A stretch of DNA of 64,000 nucleotides from Boswellia sacra (taxonomy: Eukaryota > Streptophyta > Magnoliopsida > Sapindales > Burseraceae), in assembly GCA_013180625.2 (NCBI GenBank), contig SNVD02001232.1:62001-126000 (forward strand), given 5' to 3'. How positions within the stretch are numbered: position 1 is the first letter of the stretch; each line of letters opens with the position of its first letter. The translations under genes and the position numbers were made by a program. The notes beneath the pieces were generated by a model that was not told the DNA's origin, made no database searches, and saw only the letters and a list, made by a program, of their open reading frames with translations. Of the stretch, positions 58,165-64,000 are shown piece after piece.

Positions 58165-58539
58165 TCAAATCTGGATTCTTGGAATTTGATCTTGGGTGAT
58201 AACTTTTTCATCCTTCTTGAAAGCAAACACAACAATAATTATGGCAAAGGCTAGTGGCAGAAGTGACGTGTGGCAATTGCTCTTCACTTGCAGAACTGCT
58301 AGAATGAATTGAATTAATGTAGTGATTAACTGAACTGCAGAGAAGACAATCTCCACCAAATCAAGTTGCGTCCCAGCTTGTAATCTAAATCCTGCGATAG
58401 TTCTTCTCTTGATAGAGGCATATATTGTGACAAAAAAGCCCACTGCTGACAAGAGAAATGTTGCAAGAAGGAAATTCCACTTGCTTTTCCCACATAGATC
58501 CAATGCCACTGATATTGCATCTAACACGAGGAAAAACAT
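58165..58539 (-). CDS. Small multi-pass membrane protein, unknown function
   Basis: An uninterrupted 124-residue frame with four hydrophobic segments: about residues 1-16 (MFFLVLDAISVALDL), 23-41 (FLLATFLLSAVGFFVTIYA), 62-84 (LVEIVFSAVQLITTLIQFIL) and 91-107 (SLLPLAFAIIIVVFAF). Charged loops (KRRTIAGFR) and a polar tail (KKDEKVITQDQIPRIQI) separate and end them. The start at 58539 is the first Met of a hydrophobic run. The frame might extend further upstream as an exon, because the sequence before it is open for a few codons. It lies just downstream of the TIR-NBS pseudogene on the same strand. I do not recognise the family. Confidence 0.5.
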   Translation of the reverse strand: MFFLVLDAISVALDLCGKSKWNFLLATFLLSAVGFFVTIYASIKRRTIAGFRLQAGTQLDLVEIVFSAVQLITTLIQFILAVLQVKSNCHTSLLPLAFAIIIVVFAFKKDEKVITQDQIPRIQI

Positions 58540-58790
58540 TGGAAGGAATCTGTAACCCTATGATTTAGAAATGAAACATCTAATTACATGGCATATAGAG
58601 CAGTAAATATAGAAGTTCCTTTTTTGATATAAAATCATATAAGAAGTTAAGAACTTCCATCAATTTTTTAATCAAATTTTCTAATGAGAATCTAGTATGT
58701 GTCCATTGAAGGATCTGAAATTCTTATACGGATTTTCTTCACTCTGATCTTATTTAAGTTGTTCGGACAAATATAATTATTTAGATATTG

Positions 58791-60843
58791 CTACATAAAA
58801 GAAATGATGATCCAGAAGCAACAAGTTTTGACTGAATTACTTCCCATGCTCTTTATCACCTTGTGATGGATATTTGATTCCTCCTGAAATCTTGTGTGTT
58901 TCCTAAGTACCTCAGTTAATTCTCTATCAACAATATCCTTCTTTGTTTCTTTTAGCCTATCAAAACTTAATAAGTTCATTTGGAATTCTTTTCTCAGAAT
59001 CTTTACTTAGGTTTTCAACTAAACCTCCCCATTCATCTATAGTTTTACCAAATAAAAAGAAATCAAGCACTTTGAGAAATAACGAAATACCACCAACATA
59101 CTCTACAACATGTTTTGACAGCTCCAAGTAGCCTTCTGGAGGATTACGGTTTCTAAAGGCAGACAAACTAAAGAGTGGAAGAGCTTCATAATAATTTAGA
59201 CCTCCGACGTGTTGCAATACATCCACTCCATGATTGATCAACAAATTTTTATCTCTTGTCGTTATTATGATCTTACTACCCATACCAAACCAATTGTGGT
59301 TTCCAAATAACTTTTTCAGTTGTTCTATATAGAACCAAATCATCTATAACAACAATAATCTTTTTATGCTGCAACCTTTTTCTTATCTCATTGATTCCAT
59401 CATCTAGATCCCTGATGTTAATATCTTTTTACAAGAGAAATTCGGAAAGAAGTTGCTTCTGTAAAGAAACTAGACCATCTTCATTTAAAATTTCTCCTAC
59501 ATTGACAAGAAAACTACTACCTTTAAATTCATGTGAAATACTGTCATAAACAATTCTTGTAATTGTTGTCTTACCAATTCCTCCTATTCCATATAATCCT
59601 ATCATGCGAACTTCGCTAGACTTTGCATCTATAATCTTTCTAAATTTCTCCAAACATATCTGAATTCCTACTAAGTCTCCAAAATTCCAAAATATATCAT
59701 GACTTAATTTCCATAATATATCCTCAACAATTTCCTGAATAAATTCTGATGGATGCCTACAGTAAAACAAGATCAAGACATATCAGGAGATCATACCAGC
59801 TCTGAAAGTAATTAGATAAAGTTGAACAAAGAATAGCATCACTTATTTAAGCTAGTAACAGAATTTGGCCCCAAAGAAATTTTTTAATCAACCAGGTTTT
59901 CTTTAGATCTGTCTCACTCTTCACTAGTCACTAATATGCGGTTCATAATGTTCCACATGCAGACTTTTAAAGTTCCTAAAGAATAACATCCATGCGGGGA
60001 TTGCTCGAATGATTTTAAAAATTAAACAAAAGTTCATTATATTTAAGTCCTTTTGGCTGAACTTCCCACCACATAGAAAGAAAATGCAATCATGATTGGA
60101 AGCAAGAAAAAAGAAAATGCATGTGCGGTGGTATTTTACTACAATCATGCAGATGATGATACACTTGTCCTACCCATTTCTTCCAGCATTATTTATAAAA
60201 GAGATTATGGGTAAACATTTACACAGAAATACAATTCACGAATATAAAATTAATTTATTTAAAAAAAAAAAAAACCTAATCAATGCTTACCTTCTAGCTA
60301 AGCTCTTCATAAAAATCATGATAATAGTTGCTACCTATTAGTCAAATTCAAGTTCCATCCAAAGAGACTGGCCACATCTGTTAAAGCAGTCCTCCACTTT
60401 TGCACCTGTTCTATGTTTTCCCTAAAAGCTTCTTCGTGTTTAAGGAAAGCTTCCTGAAAATGTTCAGCCTGATTTCTTACAATTGATGGATCCACATCAT
60501 AGAAAATTGGAATGATCATTTGTCTCCCTCTATTCATACGTTCAACAAACTTAAAAAGTTTATTGAAACACCGAGTAGAAGAAGCATAGTTTCTTGAGAA
60601 AATAACAATTGAAATTCTTAATACTTCAATTGCTAGGAGAAGTTCAAGTGAAATGGGTTTTCCTTTGTCAAGTTTGTTGTCATCCTTGAAAACATGAATT
60701 CCTTCTTGAACCAAAGCAACATGTAGATTATCTATGAAGCTTTTGCACACTTTCTTGCCTTTACAACTAATCAAGAAATCATATTTCCATTGATTATACG
60801 GAGGAGTGTCTAAAGAGTCTTCTCCCATAGTGGAAGCAGTCAA
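58791..60843 (-). pseudogene. TIR-NBS disease-resistance gene (TNL), truncated and inactivated
   Basis: Exon 1 (60843-60335) encodes a TIR domain: WKYDFLISCKGKKVCKSFID, VFKDDNKLDKGKPIS, RISIVIFSRNYASSTRC, FYDVDPSIVR. The GTAGCA donor at 60334 and acceptor before 59756 keep the frame (LTNR then HPSEFIQEIV). Exon 2 encodes the NB-ARC domain. The P-loop is GIGGIGKTT. A stop at 59429 follows SEFLL, then kinase-2 KIIVVIDDL, a frame change near 59340, and RNBS-B GSKIIITTRD. The GLPL motif has decayed to GGISLFLKVL. A further frame change near 58975 leads to FDRLKETKKDI. No leucine-rich repeats follow. The TIR catalytic Glu position appears as Lys (TRCFNKLFKF). Such proteins are intracellular immune receptors. 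This copy is dead. Confidence 0.88.
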
Positions 60844-62233
60844 TTTTACAGTTGAATTTGGCCAATTAGCAATGCAATTTTCTCCTATCTAATTAAGTTC
60901 CTGAAAAATTAGAAAAGCAAGTGACTTCTTATTAAAGATCAAACATGTAAATTAAATTCTTGGAAAAAGAAAACAGAAAATAGCAAATAACAGAGCAACT
61001 TCATATTTATTTGCAATATAATATCTCACAAGTGACAGATAATTCTTTAAATAAATTTCATTACTTACTATAATTCTTTTGATTTCTAAAAATCCAATCT
61101 ATTTGGTCAGAGTATTATCAAACCCTGATGTTGTGTATAACAAATAGAACTTATTAGCTTCAGCAGGAAAGCGGAAAGCTATCTTGTTTATCCAAATATA
61201 AGCTTGCATAAGATGCCATTATACATGCTCCGCTTGGTTTAACACTTCAGAATCTGATTTGAATATCTTCACTCGAATTGATAAACAAATTATCGCTAGA
61301 CTAATTCAATAATTTTATAAAACCGTATGACATATATCATGTGTGTACCACAAATTATGTTTAAACATGTTACATGTCCGTCATTTTAGAATACCCAAAA
61401 TAAAAATTCAAGATCTCCTATATCAGTAGGTTCAAGCCATGGAACTCATGAAAGTACAAGAATTAAAATGTAATACAAAAAATAAATAAATTGTATTGAA
61501 GAAATGAAAGTAAGTGGGTGCCAAAACTTACAGAATTGAGTATGTTGAGAGTACAGAGTTCCAGGTGTCAAATTGCTTCAAAAGAAAGTAATGGAATCAT
61601 GATATGATTCTCATTGCAAGTAACTGGAAAGCCAGACGATTCTACGAATTCCGACCTTCTCCACATCTTTAATATTTCATGCTGGTCAGACTTGCCGGCC
61701 ATGAAGAACAATGACATTTGGAATTGGTTTGATCAAGATGATGACTCTTCTTAGAAATCAAGTGGATGCTTCGTGATGAGTTCTAGAAATAAATGAATAA
61801 AAAAAATACCAAATTAGCTTCTAAAAATTAAAAAAAAACGACAAATCTTTAAGCTGTTCATAATATTTATTCATTAAATTTTCATAAATAAAATAAATGT
61901 TGCATGATGGGGATAAACTGATAAGAGTTATTGCACCGATTTTAATAGTCAAATATAGTCCATACTTTAAATTAATAGATTATTATGAAGTAGGAAAAGG
62001 AGTTAAGTTTTCGAAAGTACAAGGAATTCATTGATTTTTCATTTAAAAAAAAAATTGAACATCTGTTCCTGTTCCTCTAACAATGACAGTCTCTCCTGTT
62101 CTTCATCAAAAACTCTCAATACCCACTTAACAACACCAAAACCCACAAAAACACTACTCAAATCAAACAACAGATTCAGTAAATCAACCTAAGAACCTTT
62201 GAAGATACAGAAAACTAACACAAATTAATCATA
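60844..62233. other. Upstream region of the TNL pseudogene, no gene recognised
   Basis: Probably includes the former promoter and 5' UTR of the TIR-NBS gene. Otherwise it is AT-rich with no feature I can support. Confidence 0.5.
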
Positions 62234-62302
62234 TGCCAGGAACCAGATTTGAACCGGTGCCACGAGGATTTTCAGTCCTCTGCTCTACCAGCTGAATATG
62301 AC
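62234..62302 (-). tRNA. trnF-GAA: Plastid-type tRNA-Phe(GAA) relic
   Basis: The minus strand reads AGCTGGTAGAGCAGAGGA, then the anticodon loop CTGAAAA and TCCTCG. The anticodon stem has five perfect pairs and the anticodon is GAA (Phe). The T arm ACCGG-TTCAAAT-CTGGT and the end TTCCTGGCA match plastid trnF, not the nuclear tRNA-Phe I know. The 5' acceptor strand and D stem are damaged (GTCATATTC in place of a GTCGGGATAGCTC-like start). It is most likely a pseudogene from inserted organelle DNA. Flanking sequence does not look plastid. Confidence 0.65.
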
Positions 62303-62640
62303 CGTTGCCGACGCATCATCTACATGGCTTACATCTCTTTCAATTAAAAAAGAAGACTTTGCAAATTTCAGCACGAGGAATGATATGGATTGTCAAAGTT
62401 TAAAGCAACACACAAAAGCATAAAACAGGTAAATTTAGAAAACTCACGCACTATCAGTAGACCCGCCAATACCAAGGAGAATGAATGTGACGATGACTTC
62501 ACTCCACTTGCATAAAGCCATAAACTTCTTCACAGCTATGGAATACAAGACCGAGATGAATAATGTACGAAGGATTGTTTAAGAGAGAGGTATATGATCT
62601 GATTATGAAAAAAAAAAATTGATTCGAAAGAAAGATGAGA
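62303..62640. other. Non-coding spacer
   Basis: No gene, RNA or repeat partner recognised. Confidence 0.5.
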
Positions 62641-63060
62641 GTAGGAATGGCGAGTCCCCGGCCCCGGCCCCGGCATCAATTATAAACTCCGGCCCGGGAA
62701 ATTTCTCGGATTTTTTTTCCGGGTCCGGAGTCGGGTTTTGAAATAACCCGGGACTAAAACCCTGAAATTTTTTTTTTTAATTCTGATTTGTTTCTCTCCA
62801 ATATATATAGACGGGACAAGTAAATTTTGGTGTGAAATAGGCTGTAGCCCATTGGTGTCTATTATGCATGTTGCTTAACAGGTACCGGGTTTAAATCTTT
62901 GCATTGCATTTTTCTTCATTATTTATTTAAACAGGTAATATATTTATATATTGTAATTATAATAACCATAAAATGGCTTTGGCCCAATGGTGTTTTGCCT
63001 TATGCTGTCCATGGCGGATCAGGTTCAAGTCTTTCCAATTGTAACTTATTTAATTTATTT
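62641..63060. repeat. One end of a hAT-like GC-rich repeat with two tRNA-like blocks
   Basis: TAGGAATGGCGAGTCCCCGG at about 62643 has the hAT-type TAGGNATGGC end followed by CCGG-rich sequence, like the element at 41103. Two blocks with Pol III-like boxes follow: GGCTGTAGCCCATTGGTG with GGGTTTAAATC (62850-62900), and TGGCTTTGGCCCAATGGTG with GGTTCAAGTC (62975-63035). No matching right end is seen. Confidence 0.5.
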
Positions 63061-64000
63061 TACAAAGATGATTTTGGGATGACTCAAGTGGCTAATTGCT
63101 GATACAAAATAGATTACTGCCTCATTTAGTTTATGTTAGGTATTTATATAATAAAAGTACTTTTTTATTTTTTATACTTTGATTTTTTAACAAATATTAT
63201 AGATATCCACTAAATTTGTTAATTACACTAAAGTTACTTAAAAAATTAGGAGAAAATTTGATCATAATAGGCAAGTTGAAAACATAATAATATCATAGAA
63301 AAGACAACCCCTCTCCAAGCACAAACCCTTTACAAGTAGCTAAAAAAAATTAATCACAAGCCGAATTCACTATTCATTCACCGTGGAAGGGCGAGTGAAT
63401 TGTCACCACCACTACTGTCGCCATCGTCTCAACCCGATCTATAATTTCTCTTTCATCACCCACACCTGTTTCGATTACTATCGCCTTCATCCACGGCCTT
63501 TAATATTACTATTTACTACCGCTTTTTCTGACAAACGGCGAGTGGATCGACACCTCTGCCACTGAGTTGTAGATCAAGGGACGCTAGTCAGATTTTTCTT
63601 CAGTAGTATCGTCACATTCCCAGCAAATCTCCCTATAATTGCGAATCAATTTTCGGTAGGTACTATTCACGACCGCTGTTACTGTTCCTCCGACGGATAC
63701 TGTTCACCAACATGACCAGTTTGCTCCTCGGCCTATTCCACGTACGTTTGCTTTTTGGCTGCCTCCCAAATTCCTTACAGATCATCAAAATCCAAAGAGC
63801 GACAAACGTGCAAGCCACTGTTTACTATTCACCCAACCAGAACTATTTATCAGTACATTCATGCTCGATCTGGTGACTGGTATGCACTCCTTCTATTGCA
63901 ATTTCACTTTAGAATTGTTGTGAATTTGCTATCTTACGTGCATTTGGTTGCTTTGATTGTTGGTTGGATTTTTGGAGTTTTTGGAGTTGATTTGGGTTGA
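63061..64000. other. No recognised gene up to the right edge
   Basis: A GC-richer part (63360-63860) has Thr/His/Arg-rich frames on the plus strand with frequent stops. An open frame begins at 63755 and runs off the edge, without recognisable motifs. It could be the 5' region of a gene or element lying further right. Confidence 0.4.

Noticed and set aside
62641..63060. Complete hAT element at 62641
   Set aside because: Only the left end is recognisable. No matching right end or 8-bp duplication was found before the window edge.
63755..64000. Protein-coding exon at the right edge
   Set aside because: An open frame of 81 codons without motifs in a region of frequent stops. It may continue beyond the window but cannot be supported here.

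Overview
The window is nuclear DNA of a flowering plant, most likely a eudicot. It carries LTR retrotransposons primed by initiator tRNA-Met, Mutator-like (MULE), CACTA and hAT transposons, spliced exons with plant-type GT/AG junctions, and a TIR-type NBS disease-resistance pseudogene, a class essentially absent from grasses. The resistance sequence resembles the TNL families I know from Citrus, but that is recollection only and the species is unresolved. Apart from one small membrane-protein ORF, nothing looks like an intact host gene. The window is a nest of transposable elements.

Layout. 1-6757: a minus-strand SIRE-like copia element with a 1.77 kb LTR, cut by the left edge and inserted in a MULE. 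6758-about 15230: the rest of that MULE, with a decayed MURA-type transposase (+) facing a multi-exon Ulp1-like cysteine protease gene (-), as in the KAONASHI/CUMULE class. 15720-17615: segment A, an unidentified non-coding unit ended by a truncated copia element (17616-about 20035). 20420-37090: segment A', a diverged second copy of A, split by a complete 9.9 kb copia element (20935-30818, target duplication AAATT) and a 4.9 kb CACTA element (31422-36310, target duplication CTT).

The CACTA element carries spliced pieces of at least three unrelated host genes: a KEA4/5/6-type K+ antiporter, a WOX13-type homeobox gene and a PHT3-type mitochondrial phosphate carrier. All are disabled by stop codons. 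This is the most striking feature of the window.

38921-43697 holds four small non-autonomous DNA transposons in a row, each bounded by inverted repeats and a target duplication. Two of them share the same 9-mer ATTATATTA. 43840-55216 is an 11.4 kb MULE whose minus-strand transposase is split by a young chromovirus-like gypsy element (47596-52911, target duplication CCTTA). That gypsy element keeps one continuous 1490-codon gag-pol frame broken only by four nonsense codons.

55217-64000 is gene-poor. It holds a four-helix membrane-protein ORF (58165-58539), a TIR-NBS pseudogene without LRRs (58791-60843), a plastid-type tRNA-Phe relic (62234-62302) and one end of a GC-rich hAT-like repeat with tRNA-like boxes.

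The elements can be ordered by nesting. A was duplicated first, then A' was hit by copia and CACTA insertions. The first MULE was hit by the SIRE-like element and the second MULE by the gypsy element. Almost every coding region has lost function.
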